Source of the DNA: Deinococcus sp. Marseille-Q6407
GTDB lineage: Bacteria > Deinococcota > Deinococci > Deinococcales > Deinococcaceae
Assembly: GCF_946848805.1 (NCBI RefSeq)
Contig: NZ_CAMPFU010000001.1
Coordinates: 344,076-408,075, forward strand
Reading direction: 5' to 3'
DNA: 64,000 nt
This document shows positions 1 through 9,308 of this stretch, one piece after another. Made by a program: the position numbers and the translations under genes. The stretch's first letter is position 1. Each line of letters starts with the position of its first letter. The notes beneath the pieces are model-generated. The model made no database searches, was not told the DNA's origin, and was given only the letters and a program-made list of their open reading frames with translations.

Positions 1-652
1 TTTCAACCAGCAGTCCCAGCACCTGGAAGACGATCAACACGATGCACCAGGTGTTCAGCCGGTCAGCGGCCTCCTTGAGAAGCATCGCCTGACCGCTCAG
101 CCGCGCGGTGGTGTTCCCCAAAAAGCGGCGCAGCGCCGTCAGCGGAAAATAGGTGCCGACCAGATAAAAGATCGCCAGGATGGGCAAAATAATGGCGGCT
201 ATGGCCAGGCCCTCGGGAAAGGTCGTGCTGCCCAGCAGCAGGACGCCCAGGCCTATACCCAGAATAATCAGGGCGTAAAAGGTCAGATAAGCCCAGACGA
301 TGCCCATCAGCCATTTGCCCAGCGTGCTGTCCAGCGCCTGCAAGCGCTGCGGCCCCCCGCCGTGCAGTGCCAGAGAGGTGGCGCGGTCCACCCACTCTTT
401 GCCCCAGGTCAGCAGCATCCAAGCGGCCCACAGGCTGAAGCCCAGCAGCAACGCCGGCAGCAGCAACAGCCAGACGGCCCAGGCAGTATCGGCGGGGAGA
501 CCGGCCGCACCGCTGTACAGGCCGGCGGCAAAGACGCCCAGCAACACCAGCAGGCCCAGGCCGCCAAAGATCAGATAGAGAATGCGCCAGACGTTCAGCC
601 AGGTGCTGAGCCGGTCCGACGAGGCCTGAAGCTGCGGAGCAGGAAAGGTCAT
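1..652 (-). CDS. polytopic membrane protein, 3' end cut by window edge
   Basis: The frame is open from an ATG at 652 down to base 1, giving 217 codons with no stop, so the C-terminus lies outside the window. The protein starts MTFPAPQLQASSDRL. It has at least four strongly hydrophobic segments, at about residues 24-45, 60-80, 115-138 and 148-172, and a further hydrophobic run at the window edge, so it is an integral membrane protein. I see no catalytic motif and do not recognise the family. Upstream of the start is CACAAT followed seven bases later by ATG, close to the leaderless promoters seen elsewhere here. It lies about 100 bases downstream of the amidase gene on the same strand. Confidence 0.6.
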   Translation of the reverse strand, partial: MTFPAPQLQASSDRLSTWLNVWRILYLIFGGLGLLVLLGVFAAGLYSGAAGLPADTAWAVWLLLLPALLLGFSLWAAWMLLTWGKEWVDRATSLALHGGGPQRLQALDSTLGKWLMGIVWAYLTFYALIILGIGLGVLLLGSTTFPEGLAIAAIILPILAIFYLVGTYFPLTALRRFLGNTTARLSGQAMLLKEAADRLNTWCIVLIVFQVLGLLVE

Positions 653-753
653 GCCTTCTATTGTGCCTGCTGCCGGCACCTCAGGCGGAAAAAGTGAAGA
701 AAGGCCCACTCTCAGCAGGGGTGGGCCGGCGTTGGGAGGCCGGCCGCGCCGCC

Positions 754-1653
754 TCAGCCGCGGCGGGTGTAGCCGTCGGTGGTCATCAGCGGGCCGTACA
801 GTTCGGGGCGGCGGTCACGGAAAAAGCCCATGCCAGCGCGGAACTTGCGGGCTTCGGCCAGGTCGAGAGTCTGCAGCAGAAAGCCTTCTTCCTCTTCACC
901 CAGCTCAGCCACGATGGCGCCGGTGTAGTCGGTCAGGAACGAGTGCCCGTAGTAGGTCTGCTCGGTGCCTTCCACCACTTCACGGCCCACCCGGTTGCAC
1001 GAGCCCACGTAGGTAGAGTTGCTCACCGCATGGCCCTGCATGGCCCGCTGCCACATCTGGTAAGAGTTGGGGGTTTCCACCTCGGCCGGCTCGGAGCCGA
1101 TGGCGGTGGGGTACAGCAGGAAATCGGCGCCCAGCAGCATCATGGCGCGCGCGGTTTCGGGATACCACTGATCCCAGCAGATGCCCACGCCGATGCGCCC
1201 GAAACGGGTCTCCCACACCCGGAAGCCGGTATCGCCGGGGTTGAAGTAGTACTTTTCCTCGTAGCCGGGGCCATCGGGGATATGGGTCTTGCGGTAGTTG
1301 CCCAGCACTTCGCCGTCGGCGTCGATACACACCAGCGAGTTGTAGTAGGCCTGCCCGGCCGCCTCAAAGTAGCTGACCGGCAGCACCACGCCCAGTTCCC
1401 GGGCCAGCGCCTGAAAGCGGGGAATAAAGGGGTGGCTGTCCAGCGGGTGGGCCAGGCCAAAGTAGTCCTCGCGCTCGGCCTGGCAGAAGTACAGGTTCTC
1501 GAACAGCTCGGGCAGCAAAATCACCTGCGCTCCGGCGGCGGCGGCGGCGCGTACGTGCTCCTCGGCGCGGGTCAGGTTGTCTTCCAGCTGGTCGGTCATG
1601 TGCATCTGCACCACGGCCAGCTGCACGGTGTCGGGGGTGCCTTTACGGGTCAT
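754..1653 (-). CDS. aguB: N-carbamoylputrescine amidase (nitrilase superfamily)
   Basis: This 299-residue carbon-nitrogen hydrolase should convert N-carbamoylputrescine to putrescine, CO2 and ammonia, the last step of the agmatine route to polyamines. The nitrilase catalytic triad is visible: Glu49 in LLPELFEN, Lys122 in YRKTHIPDG and Cys159 in GVGICWDQWYPE. The GICWDQWYPE and THIPDGPGYEEKYYF blocks are typical of the AguB subfamily. The start at 1653 is supported by a leaderless -10 element (TAGACT, 1661-1666) seven bases upstream; a longer in-frame extension exists but lies beyond this promoter. An arginase gene lies just upstream on the same strand. No agmatine deiminase is in the window. 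Confidence 0.88.
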   Translation of the reverse strand: MTRKGTPDTVQLAVVQMHMTDQLEDNLTRAEEHVRAAAAAGAQVILLPELFENLYFCQAEREDYFGLAHPLDSHPFIPRFQALARELGVVLPVSYFEAAGQAYYNSLVCIDADGEVLGNYRKTHIPDGPGYEEKYYFNPGDTGFRVWETRFGRIGVGICWDQWYPETARAMMLLGADFLLYPTAIGSEPAEVETPNSYQMWQRAMQGHAVSNSTYVGSCNRVGREVVEGTEQTYYGHSFLTDYTGAIVAELGEEEEGFLLQTLDLAEARKFRAGMGFFRDRRPELYGPLMTTDGYTRRG

Positions 1654-1660
1654 GCTGCCC

Positions 1661-1666
1661 AGTCTA
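1661..1666 (-). promoter_or_regulatory. leaderless -10 element of aguB
   Basis: TAGACT ends seven bases before the ATG at 1653, which fixes that start. Confidence 0.55.
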
Positions 1667-1733
1667 AAGGCCAGTGGCAGCTGTAAAAGCGGACCGGCCG
1701 GGAGTTGCCCTGGCCGGCCCGCTGACACGGCTG

Positions 1734-2633
<900 letters not shown>

Positions 2634-2640
2634 ACCGGTC

Positions 2641-2646
2641 AGCCTA
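2641..2646 (-). promoter_or_regulatory. leaderless -10 element of arginase
   Basis: TAGGCT lies seven bases before the ATG at 2633. Confidence 0.55.
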
Positions 2647-3108
2647 GCGTGCCAAACGGCGTATACCACGCGGCTGCAACTTTATAGGCTGCCCGGCTGG
2701 CCGTTCCTCAAAACAACTTCTGTGGGGGCCCGGAACCTGCGGTGCGGCTCCGGTTCGCCAGCGGCGTACAAAAGCTGAAGCCGGGCCGGCCGGCCCGGCC
2801 GACCCGGCCGACCCCGGCTTTTTGTCCCGGCCCGGGCCGGCGGCGGGCAGGCTGCTGGTTTATTCAAGGTTTCATAGCCCTGCGGTTCATACTGCTGTCA
2901 GAATGACCTGCCATACTACCTAGGGTTCTGCACTACCCGAGAGTCTGCCGTTACGGCAAAGACTCTGAAGCCTGACCCCCGCCGGCTTGATTCTCTTTCC
3001 GGAAAGCCTGCGCAGGTCAGTCCTGAGGGAGACGTCCACCTCGCTCACCGCCGGTTATTCCGCCCAGAAATAAGGTGAGCCACAAAACGGACGTACGAGT
3101 GGGCCTGA
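2647..3108. other. gene-poor intergenic stretch with structured RNA potential
   Basis: No convincing protein gene is visible between the arginase and MazG-like genes. About 2778-2845 is an almost pure G/C stretch with repeated GGCC units. At 2940-2966 there is a hairpin (AGAGTCT/AGACTCT, then GCCG/CGGC with a TTA loop and an AA bulge). At 2995-3006 lies the perfect palindrome CTTTCCGGAAAG. The stretch leads into a tRNA-like T arm and a strong terminator, so part of it is probably a non-coding transcript on the plus strand. I found no complete tRNA, tmRNA tag sequence, RNase P or SRP RNA core. Confidence 0.4.
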
Positions 3109-3149
3109 AAGGCCAGCCGCGCAGGTTCAAGTCCTGCCGCCCGCTCCCA
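3109..3149 (+). ncRNA. tRNA-like 3' end (T arm plus acceptor strand), no matching 5' half
   Basis: Bases 3121-3137 form a perfect T arm: GCAGG, loop TTCAAGT, CCTGC. They are followed by CGCCCGC (3138-3144), a T and CCCA, much like the end of a tRNA-Gly acceptor stem. No D arm or anticodon arm can be built in the 48 bases upstream, and the expected GCGGGCG is absent there. The only local partner is GTGGGC at 3109-3114, which can pair with GCCCGC. A strong terminator follows directly, so this is the 3' end of a transcript. It may be a tRNA remnant, an integration scar or an undescribed small RNA. Confidence 0.4.
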
Positions 3150-3155
3150 AAGAAA

Positions 3156-3197
3156 AAGAGGTCGCTTTCCTGCTCTGGAAGGCGCCCTCTTCTTTTT
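3156..3197 (+). terminator. strong intrinsic terminator after the tRNA-like element
   Basis: AAGAGG-T-CGCTTTCC pairs with GGAAGGCG-C-CCTCTT across a six-base loop. The stem has fourteen pairs (one of them G-T) and one mismatch, and is followed by C and five T residues. Confidence 0.7.
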
Positions 3198-3247
3198 GCT
3201 GTTGTTGGTTGCTGCTGTCGGCCGCTGTGCCCGGCTTCCCGGCGCGT

Positions 3248-3253
3248 TAGAGT
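3248..3253 (+). promoter_or_regulatory. leaderless -10 element of MazG-like gene
   Basis: TAGAGT lies six bases before the ATG at 3260. Confidence 0.5.
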
Positions 3254-3259
3254 CGGGGC

Positions 3260-3802
3260 ATGGATGATCCTGCTGCTTCTGCTGCCGCGCCGGCTCGGGT
3301 TTCTCAGGCGACTTGGGTGGAAGGGGCCCTGGAGGACGGTTCCCGGGCGGCCGGGCCGTCGCGCTATACCCAGGGGCTGCGGGCCTTTCACCGCGCCATC
3401 GGCGAGCCGGCCCCGGAACGCCCCACCCTGCCCAGCCCTGAGCTGCTACGGATGCGCCGCACCCTGATGGACGAGGAATGGGCCGAAGTCCAAGAAGAAC
3501 TGGACCAGCTGGAAGCCCGGCTGGCGGCCGGTGAAGCGACCGGCACCCCGGCCGCCGAGCTGGACCGGCTGGCCCATGAACTGACCGACCTGCTGTATGT
3601 CGCTTACGGCACCCTGGTGCAGCTGGGCGTGGACCCGGACGCCACCTTTGCGGCAGTTCACCAGGCCAACCTGCAAAAAGTGGGCGGGCCGCTGCGCGAG
3701 GACGGCAAGCTGCTCAAGCCGGCCGGCTGGCAACCGGCGGACGTGCAGGCCGTGCTGGAGCGCCTGAGCGCCGCTGCCCCGGAGGTCCAGCCGGAGAGCT
3801 GA
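3260..3802 (+). CDS. MazG-like nucleotide pyrophosphohydrolase (DR2231-type dUTPase)
   Basis: This 180-residue all-alpha NTP pyrophosphatase should hydrolyse non-canonical dNTPs. The closest family I recognise is the D. radiodurans MazG-like protein DR2231, a dUTP diphosphatase used in nucleotide-pool cleaning. The metal-binding pattern is clear: an EExxE block at about 72-80 (EEWAEVQEE) and ExxD at 107-110 (HELTDLLY), followed by the conserved basic stretch LQKVGGPLREDGKLLKP. The first 40 or so residues look longer than expected and are Ala/Pro-rich. The start is nevertheless supported by a leaderless -10 element six bases upstream. Confidence 0.85.
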   Translation: MDDPAASAAAPARVSQATWVEGALEDGSRAAGPSRYTQGLRAFHRAIGEPAPERPTLPSPELLRMRRTLMDEEWAEVQEELDQLEARLAAGEATGTPAAELDRLAHELTDLLYVAYGTLVQLGVDPDATFAAVHQANLQKVGGPLREDGKLLKPAGWQPADVQAVLERLSAAAPEVQPES

Positions 3803-3843
3803 GCCACAGCTCTATTGGTGGCGCCCGGCCGATTGCCGCTGGT

Positions 3844-4557
3844 TCAGACCCTGGCCGCAGTCAGATGGTCAAGGTGGTCGTGGACGCCCAGCTCGGCGGA
3901 CACCACCTGCCCCCCCTGATAACTCAGCCGCGAGAAAGCAGCGTTGGCGTGGTTAAAGCGGTAGGTGGGCCAGACCGTCTGGTAATCCTCGCCCAGCAGC
4001 CGGGTCAGCAGCGCGAAGATGGTCAGCTGGTGGGCCACCACCACCACCGTTTCGCCGGGAGTGGGCAGGTGGCTTTCTACCGCCGCGTAGGCCCGGTCGG
4101 CCACGTCGCTGCCGCACTCGCCGCCAGGGCAGGTGAAGCTGGGGTCGCCGTCGCGGAAGCGCCCGAACTCTTCCGGAAACCGGGCCTCGATGTCCTCAAT
4201 GCCCTGCTGGTCCCACTCGCCAAAAGCCATCTCACGCAGGGCCGGAGTCGTCTGCAGCCTCCCACCCACGGCGGCCCGCACCGCTTCGGCCGTCTGGACT
4301 GCCCGTGGCAGATCGCTGGTCAGGATCAGGGGATCACGCACGCCTTCATCCCGCAGCCGCTGGGCAGTGGCTCGCGCCTGGGCCTGGCCGGTGGCGTCCA
4401 GGGGGGTGTCGGTCTGGCCCTGGAAGCGGCTCTGGGCATTCAGGGCGGTGCGGCCGTGGCGAATCAGAATCAGAGTGCCGGCCTGGGGTAACCCGGCCTG
4501 CTCGGAAATGCTGCTGTCGGGAGTGCTGCTATCGGAAGGGCTGGTGTCTTGCGTCAT
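3844..4557 (-). CDS. histidine phosphatase family protein (phosphoglycerate mutase-like)
   Basis: This 237-residue protein has the RHG catalytic motif (His34 in LILIRHGRT), the downstream Arg/Glu region (LTSDLPRAVQTAEAV, LREMAFGEWDQQGIED) and the second catalytic His in VVVAHQLTI. It should be a cytoplasmic phosphatase acting through a phosphohistidine; the substrate cannot be read from the sequence. The first 25 residues are Ser/Asp-rich and probably disordered. It converges with the MazG-like gene and diverges from the alpha/beta hydrolase gene. Confidence 0.82.
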   Translation of the reverse strand: MTQDTSPSDSSTPDSSISEQAGLPQAGTLILIRHGRTALNAQSRFQGQTDTPLDATGQAQARATAQRLRDEGVRDPLILTSDLPRAVQTAEAVRAAVGGRLQTTPALREMAFGEWDQQGIEDIEARFPEEFGRFRDGDPSFTCPGGECGSDVADRAYAAVESHLPTPGETVVVVAHQLTIFALLTRLLGEDYQTVWPTYRFNHANAAFSRLSYQGGQVVSAELGVHDHLDHLTAARV

Positions 4558-4659
4558 GCGGGCAAGTATGCCCCAGAAGCGCTGCCCCTCAGCGTGCTTT
4601 ATGGAACAGGCAGGGGCGGGAAAACCGGGGAGGCACGGCAGAGGCCGAGGCTGAAATTC

Positions 4660-4685
4660 TGAAGATAAAGTCTTGAAGATAAAGT
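4660..4685 (+). repeat. 12-bp direct repeat upstream of a hydrolase gene
   Basis: TGAAGATAAAGT occurs twice, at 4660-4671 and 4674-4685, ending six bases before the ATG at 4692. The second copy overlaps the region where a promoter would be expected, so it may be a duplicated -10 region or an operator. Confidence 0.5.
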
Positions 4686-4691
4686 GCAGCC

Positions 4692-5453
4692 ATGCTTCGC
4701 CGCTTTTTCCCGCTCGCGCTGGCCCTGCTGGCCGGCTTTGGCCTGGGCACCCTGCGCCCGCTGCTCAGCCCGGCGCCGCTGGTGCTGGGGCAGGACGCGG
4801 TCAGCTCCCCGCAAAGCCACGCCGCCCGGGTCACGTTGGAACGCCAGCCGGTGCCTTTTGTGCATATCCAGCCGCCGGTCAGCGCGGCGGGGCAGGTGCG
4901 GACGCTGCTGGTGCTGTATCCCGGCGGGCTGGTGCGGCCGCAGGCGTACGAGTGGCTGGGGCGTGCCCTGGCGAGCGAGGGCGTGGAAACGGTCATCCCA
5001 GTGTTCCCGCTGGACCTGGCAGTAACAGGTGCCGGCCGCGCCGGGCCGCTGATTGAAGCGCTGGGTGGGGGCAAACAGGTGGTGCTGGCCGGACACTCGC
5101 TGGGCGGCGTGGTGGCCGCGCAGTACGCCGGGCAGCACCCGGAACAGGTGGACGGGCTGGTGCTGCTGGCCGCCTACCCGCCGAACGGCACCGATTTGCG
5201 GCAGGCCGGCTTTCCGGTACTGAACGTGCTGGCCGGCAATGACGGCGTGCTGGACCGCAAACACTGGCGAGAAGCTCAGGCCCGCCTGCCACCTCACCAG
5301 CTGCTGGAACTGCCCGGCGCTGTACACGCTTTTTTCGGGCGTTACGGTCCCCAGAGCGGAGACGGGGTGCCCTCGGTCAGCCGGGCGGAGGCCGAAGCGC
5401 AGTTCCTAGCCGGGTTGCGTGAATGGCTGCAGCGCTTGCCGGGCGGCCCCTGA
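4692..5453 (+). CDS. exported alpha/beta hydrolase
   Basis: This 253-residue protein has a hydrophobic N-terminus (FFPLALALLAGFGLG) that looks like a signal peptide or anchor, so it probably acts outside the cytoplasmic membrane. It has an alpha/beta-hydrolase core with nucleophile Ser136 in GHSLGG, acid Asp184 in AGNDG and His212 in GAVHAFFGRYG. The substrate is unknown. It is divergent from the histidine phosphatase gene, with a 134-base shared upstream region that holds a direct repeat. Confidence 0.78.
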   Translation: MLRRFFPLALALLAGFGLGTLRPLLSPAPLVLGQDAVSSPQSHAARVTLERQPVPFVHIQPPVSAAGQVRTLLVLYPGGLVRPQAYEWLGRALASEGVETVIPVFPLDLAVTGAGRAGPLIEALGGGKQVVLAGHSLGGVVAAQYAGQHPEQVDGLVLLAAYPPNGTDLRQAGFPVLNVLAGNDGVLDRKHWREAQARLPPHQLLELPGAVHAFFGRYGPQSGDGVPSVSRAEAEAQFLAGLREWLQRLPGGP

Positions 5454-5610
5454 GTGCCGCTGGCAGGGAGAACTACCGCTGCAGTCTGGGCCCGGTGGCC
5501 CCGGCGAGAAGGTAGTCTGTGCATGGACATTTCTCCCGAAAATCCATTAATCTTTAGACCGAGTCCAAAATTCCGCTTCTCGTCCGGCGCCCGGTGCGTC
5601 AGGAGGTCCC

Positions 5611-7968
5611 ATGCAAGACAGTCAATCCCAACATCTGCCCCCCATCCGCAAAGTCGCCGTGATCGGCGCCGGTGTGATGGGTGCCGCCATCGCCGCCCAC
5701 CTGGCCAACGCGGGTATTCCCGTGCGCCTGCTGGACATCGTGCTGCCCGACAAGGAAGACCGCAACTTCCTGGCCAAGGCCGGCATCGAAAAGGCCCTCA
5801 AGGCCCGCCCCGCCGCGTTCATGTCCAAGAGCCGCGCCGCGCTGATCACCCCCGGCAACCTCGAAGACAACCTGAAAGACATCAAGGACTGTGACTGGGT
5901 CATCGAAGCGGTCCTCGAAAAGCTGGAAGTCAAGCACGACCTGTGGGAAAAGGTGGAAGGCGTCGCCAAGAAGACGGCCATCATTTCCAGCAACTCCAGC
6001 GGCATTCCCATGAAGATGCAGATCGAAGGCCGGGGCGAAGACTTCCAGAGCCGCTTTATCGGTGCGCACTTCTTCAACCCGCCCCGCTACCTGCACCTGC
6101 TGGAACTGATTCCCACCGACAAGACCCGCCCCGAAGTGACCGAAGCCCTCAGCGAATTCGGCCGCAACGTGCTGGGCAAGGGCATCGTGGTGGCCAACGA
6201 CGTGCCCGGCTTTGTCGCCAACCGTATCGGCGTGTACGGCATCGTGCGGGCCATGAAACACATGCAGGACGCTGGCCTGACCCCCGCGCAGGTGGACGCC
6301 ATCACCGGCCCGGTGGCTGGCCGCGCCAAGTCCGCGACCTTCCGCACCGCCGACCTCTCGGGCCTGGACATCATCAGCCACGTGGCGTCTGACCTGCAGA
6401 AAGCCAGCGGCGACGACGAAGACTTCAGCCTGCCTCCTTTCTTCACCGAAATGGTCGGCCGCGGCGTGCTGGGCGACAAGACCGGCTCCGGCTTTTTCAA
6501 GAAGAGCAAGGACGAAAAGGGCAAGACCGTCATCACCGCGCTGGACATCGCCACCGGCGAATACACCGGCGAAGGCAAAGCCAAGAGCAAGCTGGCCGAC
6601 AGCCTCAAGGGTCAGCCGCTGAAAGACCGTCTGGAAGGCCTCTACACCGCTGAAGGCCCCGAAGGTGACTTTATGCGCGCCAGCCTGAACGATTCGTTCT
6701 GGTACGCCGCCAAGATGGCCGGCTACGTGTCGGGCAGCCTGGCCGACATCGACAACGCCATGAAGTGGGGCTTCGGCTGGGAAGTCGGCCCCTTTGAAAC
6801 CATGGAACTGCTGGGTGTGCAGCACGTGATCTCCAACATCGAAGCGGCCGGCCTGGCCCTGCCTCCGCTGCTGCAGAAGATGAAAGATAGCGGCGCCGAG
6901 AGCTTCTATGAGGGCGACCAGATCATGACCCCCTCGGGCGAGAAGACCAGCTACCAGGCACCCTACCTGATCCTGACCGACCTGAAAAAGGACGCCACCC
7001 GGGTCATCAAGAAAAAGCCCGGCGCCAGCATCGTGGACCTGGGCGACGGCGTGCTGCTGGTGGAATGGCACGCCAAGATGAACGCACTGGGCGAAGACCA
7101 GCTGCGGATCGTGCAAGAAGCCCACAAGCAGGTGCAGCAGCTGGGCTACGCCGGTCTGGTGGTGGCCAACCAGGGCGACAACTTCAGCGCCGGCGCCAAC
7201 CTGCCCCAGATTCTGAGCCTGGCCCAGGACGACGACTGGGATGAAATGGACAACGTGATCCGTGAGTTCCAGGACACCACCTCCAGCCTGCGCTTCAGCC
7301 CCCACCCCTGCGTGGCGGCGCCGCATAACCTGGCGCTGGGCGGCGGCTGTGAATTCACCCTGCACGCCGACCACGTGACCGCCAGCGCCGAGCTGTACAT
7401 GGGCCTGGTAGAAGTGGGCGTGGGCCTGATCCCCGGCGGCGGCGGCACCAAGGAAATGCTGCTGCGCTTTACTGACCGCCTGCAGGGCGGCCAGCCCCTG
7501 CTGCCGGCCGTGCAGCGCGCTTTCGAGCTGATCGGCACCGCCAAGGTGAGCACCAGCGCCCTGGACGCCAAGGAACTGGGGCTGCTGCGCGACACCGATA
7601 CGGTCGTGATGAACGCCAACCTGCGCATCGAGGAAGCCAAGCGCCACGTGCTGGCCCTGGCCCCCGGCTACGTGCAGCCCCAGCCCCGCCAGGACATCCC
7701 GGTGATGGGTGAGGACGCCGTGGCTGCCATCAAGAGCGCCCTGTACGGTATGCAGCAGGCCGGCTACGTGACCGAATACGACGTGGTGGTCAGCGAACAG
7801 CTGGCCCGCGTACTGAGCGGTGGCGTGGGCCGTACCCGTGGCCAGAAGGTGTCCGAACAGCACCTGCTGGACCTGGAACGCGAAGCCTTCCTGACCCTGG
7901 CCGGCAAGAAAGGCACCCAGCAGCGTATTCAGCACATGCTGAAGACCGGCAAGCCCCTGCGCAACTGA
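5611..7968 (+). CDS. fadN: 3-hydroxyacyl-CoA dehydrogenase / enoyl-CoA hydratase, FadN type
   Basis: This 785-residue bifunctional beta-oxidation enzyme has the dehydrogenase domain first and the crotonase domain last, as in Bacillus FadN and opposite to E. coli FadB. The NAD-binding Rossmann motif GAGVMG is at 19-24, and [17 protein letters not shown] is the typical dehydrogenase core. The hydratase part contains [10 protein letters not shown] and ALGGGCEF for oxyanion-hole binding of acyl-CoA. A strong ribosome site (AGGAGG) lies seven bases before the ATG. It would work with the thiolase gene 1.3 kb downstream to shorten acyl-CoAs by two carbons per cycle. Confidence 0.92.
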   Translation: MQDSQSQHLPPIRKVAVIGAGVMGAAIAAHLANAGIPVRLLDIVLPDKEDRNFLAKAGIEKALKARPAAFMSKSRAALITPGNLEDNLKDIKDCDWVIEAVLEKLEVKHDLWEKVEGVAKKTAIISSNSSGIPMKMQIEGRGEDFQSRFIGAHFFNPPRYLHLLELIPTDKTRPEVTEALSEFGRNVLGKGIVVANDVPGFVANRIGVYGIVRAMKHMQDAGLTPAQVDAITGPVAGRAKSATFRTADLSGLDIISHVASDLQKASGDDEDFSLPPFFTEMVGRGVLGDKTGSGFFKKSKDEKGKTVITALDIATGEYTGEGKAKSKLADSLKGQPLKDRLEGLYTAEGPEGDFMRASLNDSFWYAAKMAGYVSGSLADIDNAMKWGFGWEVGPFETMELLGVQHVISNIEAAGLALPPLLQKMKDSGAESFYEGDQIMTPSGEKTSYQAPYLILTDLKKDATRVIKKKPGASIVDLGDGVLLVEWHAKMNALGEDQLRIVQEAHKQVQQLGYAGLVVANQGDNFSAGANLPQILSLAQDDDWDEMDNVIREFQDTTSSLRFSPHPCVAAPHNLALGGGCEFTLHADHVTASAELYMGLVEVGVGLIPGGGGTKEMLLRFTDRLQGGQPLLPAVQRAFELIGTAKVSTSALDAKELGLLRDTDTVVMNANLRIEEAKRHVLALAPGYVQPQPRQDIPVMGEDAVAAIKSALYGMQQAGYVTEYDVVVSEQLARVLSGGVGRTRGQKVSEQHLLDLEREAFLTLAGKKGTQQRIQHMLKTGKPLRN

Positions 7969-8002
7969 GCCTTCTCCGCCTCCCCCTTCAAAGGACCCCT
8001 GC

Positions 8003-9160
8003 ATGAAATTCAAGCAACACTTCACCCCCAAACGCCTGCCCCGCACCCTGGCCATTGCGGCCGGTGCCTATGTCACGCTGGTTGCCCTGGGGGCGCTGGT
8101 GGGGGCGGAAGTGCTGCTGCGCTCCAAATCGCGCTGGATCAAGGGCAGCTTTATGCTGGTGGCGCGGCGGGGCGGCAAACTGCTGATGCCTCCACTGCCC
8201 GAAAGCCTCAGCCGTGACGTGCTGGGCGTGGTGCCGCTGAACCCGGTGAAGGGCCACGCCCTGGTCGGGCATGTGGAGCGGCGCGGCCCCTACGTGGAGC
8301 GGCCGGTGCTGGAAGAAAGCGGTGTGATTCAGCCGGGCTGGATTTCTTGGGTGTCCAGCTTCGTGTACAACGGCACGCCGGCGCAGCTGGGCGCGGACTA
8401 CGAGAATGTGGTGGTTCAGACGCCCATCGGCGATCTGCCAGCCTGGCACGTGCCGAGTCCCGGTGATGAGCGTGACCTGATCGTGATTCAGATTCATGGT
8501 CACGGCGGGCAGCGTTCGCAGGGCCTGCGGACCCTGAAGGCCGTGCAGCGCACCGGAGCGGGGCAGCTGTTCGTAACCTTCCGCAACGCCTTCGACGCCC
8601 CCCGCGTGGGCAAGGGCTACCTCAGCCTAGGCGACGTGGAGGCCGAGGACGTTCTCTCGGCGCTGGTCTGGGCACGCGGCGCGGGATACAAGCAGGCCAT
8701 TCTGTACGGCTACAGCATGGGCGGCAACATCGCCCTGAGCGTACTGCGGCCTCACTTCTGGCCCCACCCATTGCCCGTCCGGGGCGTGGTGCTGGACTCG
8801 CCGGCGCTGGAATGGCGCGACATCATTCGCCGCCAGGCCCGCCGGGGTGGGCTGCCGCAGTTCATTGCCCGGCCGGTGGGCCGCATGATTGAGCGCCTGG
8901 TCACCTACCGCAGCGGCCAGAACTTCGACACGGTCGACCAACTGGCTGCTGCGCCGCGGTTCCGGGTGCCTATCTTGCTGTTTCATAGTCCCAGCGACAA
9001 GACGGTGCCGTTCTGGCAGGCTCAGGCGCTGGCCGAGGCCCGCCCCGACCTGGTCGAGTTCCATTCGGTGGAAGGCGCACGCCACATCCGCACCTGGAAC
9101 ATTGACCCAGAGCGGTACGAGGCGGCGCTGGAAAGCTTTCTCCAGCGGGTGAAGGAATGA
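8003..9160 (+). CDS. membrane-anchored alpha/beta hydrolase
   Basis: This 385-residue protein has one N-terminal membrane segment (about residues 15-38) followed by a serine-hydrolase fold. The catalytic triad candidates are Ser238 in GYSMGGN, Asp332 in HSPSDKTVP and His361 in GARHIRTWN, with an oxyanion-type HGHGG at about 165-169. It starts 34 bases after the fadN stop and is followed by the thiolase gene. The arrangement suggests an esterase or thioesterase serving lipid turnover, but the substrate is inferred only from context. Confidence 0.78.
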   Translation: MKFKQHFTPKRLPRTLAIAAGAYVTLVALGALVGAEVLLRSKSRWIKGSFMLVARRGGKLLMPPLPESLSRDVLGVVPLNPVKGHALVGHVERRGPYVERPVLEESGVIQPGWISWVSSFVYNGTPAQLGADYENVVVQTPIGDLPAWHVPSPGDERDLIVIQIHGHGGQRSQGLRTLKAVQRTGAGQLFVTFRNAFDAPRVGKGYLSLGDVEAEDVLSALVWARGAGYKQAILYGYSMGGNIALSVLRPHFWPHPLPVRGVVLDSPALEWRDIIRRQARRGGLPQFIARPVGRMIERLVTYRSGQNFDTVDQLAAAPRFRVPILLFHSPSDKTVPFWQAQALAEARPDLVEFHSVEGARHIRTWNIDPERYEAALESFLQRVKE

Positions 9161-9308
9161 ACGCCGGGTGCGGCAGCAACGCCAGTGACCCGGCAGATTT
9201 CCGGCTTGATGCCCGGAACAGCGAGCAAACGCAGCGGCCCGGACGCCCTTTGACCTTTGATTTTTCAGACCTCCAGACCCTTCGACCTCCCACACAAGGA
9301 GTAAACAA

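Noticed and set aside
3073..3145. A complete tRNA gene
   Set aside because: The T arm is perfect, but no 5' acceptor strand, D arm or anticodon arm can be placed at the right distance.
2840..3150. tmRNA, RNase P RNA or SRP RNA
   Set aside because: I found no tag-peptide frame ending ALAA, no GAGGAAAGTCC-type RNase P core and no GGAAGGAAGCA SRP core.
3017..3391. A 124-codon minus-strand frame with GRQDLNLRG
   Set aside because: This is the well-known spurious translation of the reverse strand of a tRNA T arm, not a protein.
5599..8055. An 818-codon open frame antisense to fadN, and similar long antisense frames over the ABC exporter, lptF, DUF4403, pyrG and rny regions
   Set aside because: High GC at third codon positions opens antisense frames. 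Their translations are low-complexity Gly/His/Val/Gln-rich and carry no family motifs, while the sense strand encodes recognisable enzymes.
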